Assembly (NCBI RefSeq): GCF_902833085.1
Contig: NZ_CADFEB010000011.1
Coordinates: 124,001-188,000, forward strand
Origin: Burkholderia ubonensis
GTDB lineage: Bacteria > Pseudomonadota > Gammaproteobacteria > Burkholderiales > Burkholderiaceae
Length of the DNA: 64,000 nt
Direction: 5' to 3'
Of the stretch, positions 17,546 to 24,405 are shown in pieces. A program made the translations under genes and the position numbers. A model generated the notes under the pieces. The model made no database searches. It saw nothing but the letters and a program-made list of their open reading frames with translations, and had not been told where the DNA came from. Within the stretch, counting starts at the first letter, position 1, and each line of letters starts with the position of its first letter.

Positions 17546-20238
17546 CCAATCAATGCCTTATCAAAGTTATCGAGTTCCTCAGCCTCGTTTTTATAATTAT
17601 TCTCCTTACCCCACAGACATTGCCTCACCCAATCCATTGTCGGCGGATCCTTTTCCACTTCGATGATAATGCTTGCAACAAAAATGACCGCAGTAAGCCA
17701 AAAGATGATAGGACTGAATCCGGTAACAACCCGCCAAATAATGAGACGGACACCGATAGCAGCGGTGTAGCCACCTACAGCAAATTCTGAACCGGAATTA
17801 ATCGCATAAAGAACCAACATGCCCGGCTGTTTCCGCTTTTCAGATTCAATTGCATTTTGCAAATCGATCAGCCCGAGAATGATCGTTCCCACACCCACCG
17901 CCACCCCTCCCAACCCCTCCCAAATCATGAATCCCCGCTCACCCAACCTCGCACTCAGCCACGGGCTCAACAATGGAATCCGTCTCTCCTTGGCCTCCTT
18001 GACCGCCTTGGCCCCCACTCGCACCAATTCGAGCAAACTCCCCGCCCCTGCGCTATACAACGCGGCGATCTTCATGACGGCACGAGTCTGAAGATGTTTC
18101 ATCGATGCGTCGGCGCTGCCAGCCTGCTGCAGCCCCAAACAGGACAACAACAAACCGACTCCGGCGAGACTTCCCGGACGGGTCGCAAACTCAACGGTCC
18201 TGGCCAGCGTGCTTTTCCTGAACTCCTCGACCGTGACGACCTTCAACGTCTTCCCCAGCGCATCGCCGCGCTGCGCAGGCGGCACGCGTTGGTTTGCCAG
18301 ATCACGCTGCGCCTGTTCATCGAACACGACAGTCCAGAACTGGATCTTCTCGTCCAGCGCAACCCCTTCAATCCCGAACGTCCGCAATTGATCCTTGAGC
18401 GAATACTGAAGATTCCCCAGCGAAATGCCGCGTTTCTTTTGCGATGCCTGGATCACCTCCATCACGCTCATGAAGAAATCACGCCGCGTGCCGACCACCT
18501 GCACCCAGCGCACCGGATGACCCGCACGCATGCCGAGCGTGGCCAGCAAGGCCGTGCCCGCTTTGCCGCCTTTCGTCAGGCGCGTCATCGGAAGCACACC
18601 CAGCTCCTGGAGCAGCGCGGGCAACACATCGACGCTCTCGATTGCATTCGCCCTCGTGCCGGGTGCGCTCAGCGCCGCGCCCCGCGCCTTGATCTTCTCG
18701 ACGGCGGTGCTGTAGACGACGGAGAGATTGATCCAGTTGTCGACGTTCGTGAAAGGCGAGTCGGCGCTACCGGACACGCTGTCCACAGCCTGCAACAACG
18801 GCTGATGATTCAGAAGCTTGGCACGCCAGATCGGACTCCTGTCGATCGGCTGTTCGTACCAGTCGCTATAAACCTGCATGCAGGCGCCAAGCCCGCCGGT
18901 TCCCCTCATGCAGGACAGCGCCACGCCCGAAAACGCGACACCGCTGTTGATGTCATGCATGTCAAAATGATGATCGAACACCGCATGCAGCTTCGCGCTG
19001 CGCAGCCACGCTGCATGCGCGTTGGCGAGCGGCGCGGTGTACTCGGCGTCGTACAATGCCGAAGCGGCTTCATAGCGCTTTTCGAAGGCTTCCCGCTGCG
19101 CGGGATCGAACAGCTTCGCATAAGCGCCCCATCGCTTCTTGCGCGCCATGTCGAGATCGGCCTGACTGACCTTTTCATCGAGAATCGGCTGCGCGAGCTT
19201 GCGATAGTCGGGCGAGCTCAAAGCCACGTTATAGACGCGCCGCCCATCGCCGCCGTCGAGCCATTCGATGTTCTCGTGCGCCGCCCTGGCATCGCCATAG
19301 ACGCTGGCTTCCGCTTCGCGTTCGACACGCTGCTTGAGCACGTCCAAGGCCGAACTCAACGCGGATTTGCGACGCCACGTCTCGCCGGGATGCAAAGGGT
19401 CCTTCGCATCGTTCTGCGACATGAAGCTGTACCAGCGTTTGTCGATATAAGCCGAAATTTCCTGCAGGATCGCAACAGGATCGTCCAGCACTACGACGAG
19501 CCCCTTGTCTTTCAGGAGCCGCTGCGATTCGGCTTTCAGGGCATGCGCCCGGGGTATCTGAAGCCCGTCATGACGCAAGCCCGGAAAAGGACTCCAGAAG
19601 AACAGGCGCCGGCAATCGTCGCCGGACATCGCGTAGTCGGCGACGACAGCATCGACGTTCGTCATGGCACTGGCATGGGCCGGCACCTTGGCCGGCTGAT
19701 TGTCGTTGTACCAGCCCCCTACATCGATGCAGCGCATGTGATGCCGGCGAACGCTTTCCGACTCGTTGTCCTTGCGCACGGCAGCCGTCCACCATGCGTC
19801 GGAAAAGCCGAACCACACCTTCCCGGCCGTCTTAGGATCAAGAATGGCGAGCAACGACGCATTGGCCACCTTCTGCATGTTTCTCGCGCAGGCCGCATGA
19901 AATGGCCACGCCTGCGGCGGCATGTAGCCGTCCAGCGATACCGACGTCAGACGCCCTTCGTTATCGGCCGCGTAGGCTTCCCACGATTTGCTCACCTCGT
20001 AATAGACGTACACGTACCCACCCCGCAGACTGCGCACGGTGTAATGAGCTTCGGTGGTCTTGCCCAGCGGAATCGCTGGCGTCGGATCGCCAACGGTCGC
20101 AGCAGCCTTCGGAGCGGCCTTTCCAGCCGGCGGCTTGCCCGGCCTCGCCATGAAGGTCTTTTCCGGCGCAATGCCGTACCGCGTCAGCAGTATCGGCAAA
20201 CCTTGCTTCTCACAATACGGGCACGGAGGAAGGGTCAT
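17542..20238 (-). CDS. VasX/BTH_I2691-like type VI secretion effector
   Basis: 898 residues. The N-terminus CPYCEKQGLPILLTRYGIAP followed by YTVRSLRGGYVYVYYEVSKS matches the head of VasX-type (MIX) effectors. The middle is long, helical and charged. The C-terminus has several hydrophobic segments, including FATRPGSLAGVGLLLSCLGL, GLGGVAVGVGTIILGLIDL and FSPIIFWLTAVIFVASIIIE, consistent with colicin-like pore formation in a target membrane. No vgrG, PAAR or structural T6SS gene is nearby, so it depends on apparatus elsewhere. Start is uncertain: the ATG at 20238 fits the family; another in-frame ATG at 20295 would add 19 residues. Neither has a strong ribosome site. Confidence 0.78.
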   Translation of the reverse strand: MTLPPCPYCEKQGLPILLTRYGIAPEKTFMARPGKPPAGKAAPKAAATVGDPTPAIPLGKTTEAHYTVRSLRGGYVYVYYEVSKSWEAYAADNEGRLTSVSLDGYMPPQAWPFHAACARNMQKVANASLLAILDPKTAGKVWFGFSDAWWTAAVRKDNESESVRRHHMRCIDVGGWYNDNQPAKVPAHASAMTNVDAVVADYAMSGDDCRRLFFWSPFPGLRHDGLQIPRAHALKAESQRLLKDKGLVVVLDDPVAILQEISAYIDKRWYSFMSQNDAKDPLHPGETWRRKSALSSALDVLKQRVEREAEASVYGDARAAHENIEWLDGGDGRRVYNVALSSPDYRKLAQPILDEKVSQADLDMARKKRWGAYAKLFDPAQREAFEKRYEAASALYDAEYTAPLANAHAAWLRSAKLHAVFDHHFDMHDINSGVAFSGVALSCMRGTGGLGACMQVYSDWYEQPIDRSPIWRAKLLNHQPLLQAVDSVSGSADSPFTNVDNWINLSVVYSTAVEKIKARGAALSAPGTRANAIESVDVLPALLQELGVLPMTRLTKGGKAGTALLATLGMRAGHPVRWVQVVGTRRDFFMSVMEVIQASQKKRGISLGNLQYSLKDQLRTFGIEGVALDEKIQFWTVVFDEQAQRDLANQRVPPAQRGDALGKTLKVVTVEEFRKSTLARTVEFATRPGSLAGVGLLLSCLGLQQAGSADASMKHLQTRAVMKIAALYSAGAGSLLELVRVGAKAVKEAKERRIPLLSPWLSARLGERGFMIWEGLGGVAVGVGTIILGLIDLQNAIESEKRKQPGMLVLYAINSGSEFAVGGYTAAIGVRLIIWRVVTGFSPIIFWLTAVIFVASIIIEVEKDPPTMDWVRQCLWGKENNYKNEAEELDNFDKALIG

Positions 20239-20775
20239 GGATGTGAACGTGGTCGATTCAGGTTGGGAGTGAGGACATGTCCGCGGCGGCGACATCCGCC
20301 AGGGCGGCTTGACTTGCAATCGTCATGAGCACGGCCTTGCCCGTAGACGATGCAGTGATCGCAGGTTCGGGGGAGAAGATAGCCGCAGAAAAGCAGACTT
20401 GAGAAGTGACCGCCGCAGCGATTGAAGTGAATTGTTGCGTTCAGGTGAAAACGTAACAATCGTTCACGATCGTTCTTTTTTTGAGATGTTCGGCGTGCTA
20501 CATGAGGCGATCTGCTGATTCCCAGGTTAACCACAGCTTTTGTTGGCAGCTTTGTGGATATCCTGCGCAAATATGCGCTAAGCCATTGATCGCACGGCGA
20601 ATTGCGACGCATGCCAACGATGCGGCACGAGCACGCGCCGACGCGGCTTGACGCCCATGTACACGGCGCGTCGACATCACGCATGCCATGCACGCCCTGC
20701 CAATCTGCCGGTGGCGCACTGCACATGCAACGGTCCGCGATACAACGACGATTGACTCATCCGAGGAGGAAAGCC
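20239..20775. other. Intergenic region upstream of the effector
   Basis: Holds the effector promoter on the minus strand (an AT-rich patch with a T-run around 20455-20482), copy 2 of the DnaA-box-like repeat (20527-20592), and the leader of the small membrane gene with GAGGAGG at 20763-20769. Short frames show no recognisable protein. Confidence 0.5.
20527..20592 (+). repeat. DnaA-box-like repeat, copy 2
   Basis: TTAACCACA (20527-20535) and inverted TGTGGATAT (20553-20561). The core is slightly diverged (GCTTTTGTTGGCAGCT), and the tail CTAAGCCATTGATC is conserved. Confidence 0.8.
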
Positions 20776-20979
20776 ATGCATCATTTCAGCGCGCTGAAGT
20801 TGCTCGTCGCACTCGTCGTCTTCATCGTCTGTATCTATCCGTATGTCCGCATCGTCCGGCGCACCGGCCACTCGGGCTGGTGAGTGCTGACGATGATCGT
20901 GCCGATCCTGAACTTCGTCATGCTTTGGGTGTTCGCGTTCGCGCGCTCGCCGGCCGTCGACGATCAGCGGAGCAGCTGA
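20776..20979 (+). pseudogene. Small membrane protein gene with in-frame TGA at codon 36
   Basis: Starts at ATG 20776 behind GAGGAGG. It reads MHHFSALKLLVALVVFIVCI, YPYVRIVRRTGHSGW, then TGA at 20881-20883. The same frame continues VLTMIVPILNFVMLWVFAFA, RSPAVDDQRSS to a second TGA at 20977-20979. The second half is a clear membrane helix plus tail, so the undamaged gene would be a ~67-residue two-helix inner-membrane protein. A Trp codon (GGW-W) next to the first Trp is the likely ancestor of the TGA, a one-base change. Either a nonsense pseudogene or a 35-residue truncated product. Confidence 0.75.
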
Positions 20980-21034
20980 CCGTCGACGTATCGCGAAGCG
21001 GCCGGTCGCTTCACACGATCGCGTGCGGCCCGAC

Positions 21035-21110
21035 TTTTCCCCAGATTTTGTTGGCAACGATGTGGATAGCCTGCGCATACCGCGATCAAGCGCTTGATCC
21101 GAAAGGCTTT
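21035..21110 (+). repeat. DnaA-box-like repeat, copy 3
   Basis: Left 9-mer degraded (TTTTCCCCA, 21035-21043), right 9-mer TGTGGATAG (21061-21069). It is followed by the perfect 16-bp palindrome GATCAAGCGCTTGATC (about 21084-21099) and CGAAAGGCTTTC. Confidence 0.85.
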
Positions 21111-21161
21111 CGTTGCATCGCTACGAAAGAGGCACGGGACGCGATGCGCAGGCGCGTGTAT

Positions 21162-21240
21162 TTATCCACAGATTGTGTTGGCAAGCATGTGGATAGCCTG
21201 CGCATACTCCGATCAAGCATTTGATCCGAAAGGCTTTCCT
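21162..21240 (+). repeat. DnaA-box-like repeat, copy 4
   Basis: Left 9-mer TTATCCACA (21162-21170) is a perfect DnaA-box consensus. Right inverted 9-mer TGTGGATAG (21188-21196). Tail GATCAAGCATTTGATCCGAA and AGGCTTTCC. Confidence 0.88.
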
Positions 21241-21341
21241 TGCGTTGTCGCGAATGAGGCATTCGGCACACCGATGCGACGCGATACGCTGCCGATCCAC
21301 GCGACGCCCCCCCGTCGCCGGCACGCGCACGCCGGACGTAT

Positions 21342-21420
21342 TTGTCCACAGATTGTGTTGGCAAGCTTGTGGACAGCCTGCGCATACCCCGATCAAGCGC
21401 TTGATCCGAAAGACTTTCCT
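21342..21420 (+). repeat. DnaA-box-like repeat, copy 5
   Basis: Left 9-mer TTGTCCACA (21342-21350), right 9-mer TGTGGACAG (21368-21376). Carries the GATCAAGCGCTTGATC palindrome and CGAAAGACTTTCC tail shared with copies 3 and 4. Confidence 0.87.
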
Positions 21421-21513
21421 CGCGCGGTCGCGAATGAGGCACGTGGCGCATCGACGCGATGCGCTCGCCGCCCGTTCACACGACATGCCACGCACGCGGG
21501 CCTGAGCCGGCCG

Positions 21514-21580
21514 CTTGTCCACAGATTTTGTTGGCAAGCGTGTGGATATCCTGAGCATGCGTGACGCAAGTGGTTGATCT
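21514..21580 (+). repeat. DnaA-box-like repeat, copy 6
   Basis: TTGTCCACA (21515-21523) and inverted TGTGGATAT (21541-21549). The tail has diverged (CGCAAGTGGTTGATCTC). Lies just beyond the penA stop codon. Confidence 0.83.
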
Positions 21581-21641
21581 CACAACACTTCGGCACGCGC
21601 GCCACGCATGCGGCACGGCCTCGCCCCGCGTCGCGCTTCGC

Positions 21642-22535
21642 TCAACCGAGCGCCGCGATCGCAATGCGCGTCGCCGCCGCGATCACGTCGTCCTTCCTCT
21701 TCGCATCGGCGCGCGCCTGCGTGTAGTACACGGTCAGCACGATCGGCCCGCGTGCGGGCGGCCAGAGCACGCCGATGTCGTTGATCGTCCCGTAGTCGCC
21801 GGTGCCGGTCTTGTCGCCGACCTGCCATCCCGTCGGCACGCCCGCGCGAATCCGCTTGTCGCCCGTCTTGTTGCCGCGCAGCCATTGCGCGTACTGCGCA
21901 CGGTGCGGTGCGGGCAACGCATCGCCGAGCGCCAGTGCGCGCAGGCTCGCCGCCATCGCGGCGGGCGTCGTCGTATCGCGCGTATCGCCCGGCAGCGCGG
22001 TATTCAGTTCGGGTTCCCAACGGTCGAGCCGGAACGTATCGTCGCCGATCGAGCGTGCGAACGCGGTCACCGCCGCCGGCCCGCCGAGCAGCTTCATCAG
22101 CAGGTTCGCGGCCGCATTGTCGCTGTACTGGGCCGTCGCCTCGCACAGCTCGCCGACCGTCATGCCCGTGTCCACGTGCTTCTCCGTCACCGGCGACCAC
22201 TCCAGGAGATCAGCCTGCCGGTACGTCACGCGCTGCGTGAACAACGCCGGACGCGCGACGGACTCCGCCAGCACCGCCGCAATCAGGATGGCCTTGAACG
22301 TGCTGCAGAACGGAAACCTCTCGTCGGCGCGATGCTGCACGCGCCGGCCGGTCGCGGTATCGAGCGCGTGCACGCCGAGGCGGCCGCCCGCGGCGCGTTC
22401 GAGTTCCGCGAGCGAGGTCGCCGACCCCACGGAGGAAGCATTGGCCCGCGGCGACGCGCACGCGCTCAGGGTCAGCGCGAGCGGCGCCGTCGCGGCGGCC
22501 AGCAGCAGGGTTCGACGTTGCGATGAGTAGGTCAT
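21642..22535 (-). CDS. penA: Class A beta-lactamase, PenA/PenB type
   Basis: 297 residues. All active-site elements are present: the S70-x-x-K motif in FCSTFKAILIA (preceded by the PenA-type Cys), YSDN (S130), EPELN (E166 and N170 of the omega loop) and GDKTGTGDYG (K234). The leader SQRRTLLLAAATAPLALTLS then AC combines a twin-arginine-like pair with a lipobox (LSAC), as reported for the Burkholderia pseudomallei enzyme, so it is probably a periplasmic lipoprotein. It hydrolyses penicillins and some cephalosporins. Divergently transcribed from the LysR regulator penR. DnaA-box-like repeats lie at both outer borders of the gene pair. Confidence 0.94.
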   Translation of the reverse strand: MTYSSQRRTLLLAAATAPLALTLSACASPRANASSVGSATSLAELERAAGGRLGVHALDTATGRRVQHRADERFPFCSTFKAILIAAVLAESVARPALFTQRVTYRQADLLEWSPVTEKHVDTGMTVGELCEATAQYSDNAAANLLMKLLGGPAAVTAFARSIGDDTFRLDRWEPELNTALPGDTRDTTTPAAMAASLRALALGDALPAPHRAQYAQWLRGNKTGDKRIRAGVPTGWQVGDKTGTGDYGTINDIGVLWPPARGPIVLTVYYTQARADAKRKDDVIAAATRIAIAALG

Positions 22536-22649
22536 GTCGTTTGTCTCGTGGTGGATGGGATCAGGATGCCGGCCCGGCGAGACGAAATATCCCGGCTTTA
22601 CGTTTGCCTGACAAGCAACGATAATTGAGCACTGACAAAAGAATTTCTT
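22536..22649. promoter_or_regulatory. penA-penR divergent promoter region
   Basis: A 114-base spacer between divergent penA and its LysR regulator, the usual AmpR arrangement. It includes an inverted TTGC-N7-GCAA (22604-22618), compatible with a LysR-type T-N11-A site, and AT-rich stretches on both sides. Expected to carry both promoters and the regulator's site; the precise operator is not proven by sequence alone. Confidence 0.6.
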
Positions 22650-23540
22650 ATGACCAAGCTCCGCCCTCACCTTCCATTGAATGCGTTGCGCGCATTCGAA
22701 TCGTCGGCGCGCCACCTGAACTTCACGCGCGCCGGCCTCGAGCTGAGCGTGACCCAGGCCGCGGTCAGCCAGCAGGTTCGCGCGCTCGAGGAGCGGCTCG
22801 GCTGCACGCTGTTCACGCGCCTGCCGCGCGGGCTCGGGCTCACCGACGAGGGGCGCGCGCTGCTGCCCGTGCTGAGCGACGCGTTCAGCCGCATCGAGAC
22901 GGTGCTCAAGCAGTTCGACGGCGGGCGCTTCCACGAGGTGCTGTCGATCGGGGTCGTCGGCACGTTTGCCCTAGGCTGGCTAATGCCGCGACTGAAGCGA
23001 TTCGGCGACGTCCACCCGTTCGTCCAACTGCGGCTGCGGACCAACAACAATGTCGTCGACTTGGCGGCCGAGGGGCTCGATTTCGCGATCCGCTTCGGCG
23101 TCGGCAACTGGCCGGCAACGCGCAATGAACGACTGCTCGATGCGCCGCTCACCGCGCTGTGCACGCCGGAGATCGCCGCGCGCGTCGCGCAGCCCGACGA
23201 TCTCGCGAACGAAACGCAGCTGCGCTCGTACCGCACCGACGAATGGCTCGGCTGGTTCGAGGCCGCGCAGCTCGAACCGTGGCCGGTCAACGGCCCCGTG
23301 TTCGACTCGTCGCGGCTGATGGTCGAGGCGGCGATGCAGGGCGCGGGCGTCGCGCTCGCGCCGGCCTGCATGTTCACGCGCGAACTGCAGCTCGGCCTGC
23401 TCGCGCGGCCGTTCGACATCGACGTGCAGGCGGGCGGCTACTGGCTCACGTCGCTGAAATCGAAGCCGCTCACGCCGGCGATGACGCTGTTTCGCGACTG
23501 GATCGCGAGCGAAGCGGCCGGCGCGGTGCCGGTCGAGTGA
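22650..23540 (+). CDS. penR: LysR-family regulator of penA (AmpR/PenR)
   Basis: 296 residues. The N-terminal helix-turn-helix reads PLNALRAFESSARHLNFTRA, followed by LSVTQAAVSQQVRALEERLG, which is the AmpR sequence type. The effector domain has LSIGVVGTFALGWLMPRLKR and GLDFAIRFGVGNWP. AmpR senses muropeptides released during beta-lactam action and switches the divergent beta-lactamase gene on. Position and identity agree, so this is the penA regulator. Its stop is 18 bases before repeat copy 7. Confidence 0.92.
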   Translation: MTKLRPHLPLNALRAFESSARHLNFTRAGLELSVTQAAVSQQVRALEERLGCTLFTRLPRGLGLTDEGRALLPVLSDAFSRIETVLKQFDGGRFHEVLSIGVVGTFALGWLMPRLKRFGDVHPFVQLRLRTNNNVVDLAAEGLDFAIRFGVGNWPATRNERLLDAPLTALCTPEIAARVAQPDDLANETQLRSYRTDEWLGWFEAAQLEPWPVNGPVFDSSRLMVEAAMQGAGVALAPACMFTRELQLGLLARPFDIDVQAGGYWLTSLKSKPLTPAMTLFRDWIASEAAGAVPVE

Positions 23541-23557
23541 TCGCGCGGCGGCGCCCG

Positions 23558-23624
23558 CTTGTCCACAGTTTGTGTTGGCAAGGATGTGGATATCCTGGGC
23601 ACCCGACCCCTAACCCATTGATCC
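23558..23624 (+). repeat. DnaA-box-like repeat, copy 7
   Basis: TTGTCCACA (23559-23567) and inverted TGTGGATAT (23585-23593), core GTTTGTGTTGGCAAGG, tail CCTAACCCATTGATC. Confidence 0.85.
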
Positions 23625-23734
23625 CGCACGATTTCCGGCCGCGATGCACGGATCGGGCAGCTCGCCCCGCGCGGCGCCGCGACGAATGCGCAGCGACCCC
23701 GCATTGCCAACCTCGGCGATGCAATTACCCGCAA

Positions 23735-23800
23735 CTTGTCCACAGATTTTGTTGGCAAGCCTGTGGATATCCTGCTGACGCGGCGCGTAAGCATTTGACG
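23735..23800 (+). repeat. DnaA-box-like repeat, copy 8
   Basis: TTGTCCACA (23736-23744) and inverted TGTGGATAT (23762-23770). The tail is reduced to GTAAGCATTTGACGC. Confidence 0.84.
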
Positions 23801-23889
23801 CAACAGGGAATTCGATCCGACACCACCCGTGCGGCAAGCACGAGGCACGCATGACCGGATCGCCGCGCGCCGCGCCGGCGGCACGTGCG

Positions 23890-23960
23890 TTCTCCACAGA
23901 TTTTGTTGGCAAGCTTGTGGATATCCTGCGCATGCGCCCCCTAACTCATTGAGCGCACGG
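23890..23960 (+). repeat. DnaA-box-like repeat, copy 9
   Basis: TTCTCCACA (23890-23898) and inverted TGTGGATAT (23916-23924), then CTGCGCATGCG and CTAACTCATTGAGCGC. Confidence 0.84.
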
Positions 23961-24047
23961 CATTTTGTGTCGCGCGTGCACGATTGTGCAGCGCGGCGGG
24001 CAGCCGCATGGAAGCGCGGCGGCGCGAGCGCGCCGCCGCGGATGGGC

Positions 24048-24299
24048 TCAGTGCTTGTCGAGCGAGCCGCGCAGGTCGCGCGCCTTGTCGCGCAGCGCCT
24101 CATAGCCGGAGCGCGCATGCTCGGGCAGGTCCGGGTCGCCGATCAGCGCGCCCAGGGTTTCGATCAAGCTGAAGAGAATGCCTTTTGCCGCGCCGACGGC
24201 AATGCTCTGCGATTCGATCGACTCGTGCAGGTGGTTGACCGCCGCTTCGAGATGCTCGAGCTTCTGCTCGCTGTCGTCGGGCCGCTTGTCGGTCGTCAT
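24048..24299 (-). CDS. Small hypothetical protein
   Basis: 83 residues from the ATG at 24297-24299, which has a strong GGAGG seven bases upstream. An earlier in-frame ATG at 24329 lacks one. The protein begins with a heptad-like amphipathic helix (SEQKLEHLEAAVNHLHESIE), then a more hydrophobic stretch (AVGAAKGILFSLIETLGALI) and a charged tail. No signal peptide. I do not recognise a family; coiled-coil association is a reasonable guess. It follows the glycogen-debranching-type gene on the same strand, 106 bases apart. Confidence 0.65.
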   Translation of the reverse strand: MTTDKRPDDSEQKLEHLEAAVNHLHESIESQSIAVGAAKGILFSLIETLGALIGDPDLPEHARSGYEALRDKARDLRGSLDKH

Positions 24300-24405
24300 C
24301 GTGTGCCTCCGGGAATGTTCGAGGGTCATGTCGCGATTCTATGCCGCTGCGCGCGAACGTGCCGCGACATCGCGCAACGTTCGCGCGCAGCGGCCGGCCT
24401 TTCCC

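Larger units (their letters stand above)
20980..21641. other. Repeat-rich intergenic region
   Basis: No gene is supported here. Four same-strand copies of the DnaA-box-like repeat occur at 21035, 21162, 21342 and 21514. Three of them extend further, sharing GATCAAGCNNTTGATCCGAA and a following AGGCTTTC-like tail. Sequence between copies is unrelated and GC-rich. The last copy ends about 60 bases from the penA stop. Confidence 0.7.
23541..24047. other. Intergenic region with three repeats
   Basis: No gene supported. Copies 7, 8 and 9 of the DnaA-box-like repeat sit at 23558, 23735 and 23890, spaced about 155-177 bases apart in the same orientation as all others. Open frames across this stretch arise from the repeats and have no protein character. 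Confidence 0.65.

Noticed and set aside
17857..20328. Long plus-strand open frame opposite the type VI effector gene
   Set aside because: Arg/His/Gln-rich antisense text with no domain; the minus-strand gene has clear family motifs and coupling to its partner.
21035..23960. Possible CRISPR array from the evenly repeated 65-base elements
   Set aside because: Spacing is 126-178 bases or much more and irregular, the repeats are imperfect, and genes lie between them. No cas genes are present.
20527..23960. Possible replication origin because of many DnaA-like boxes
   Set aside because: Boxes occur only as isolated inverted pairs within a dispersed repeat, with no AT-rich unwinding region, dnaA, parAB or rep gene nearby.
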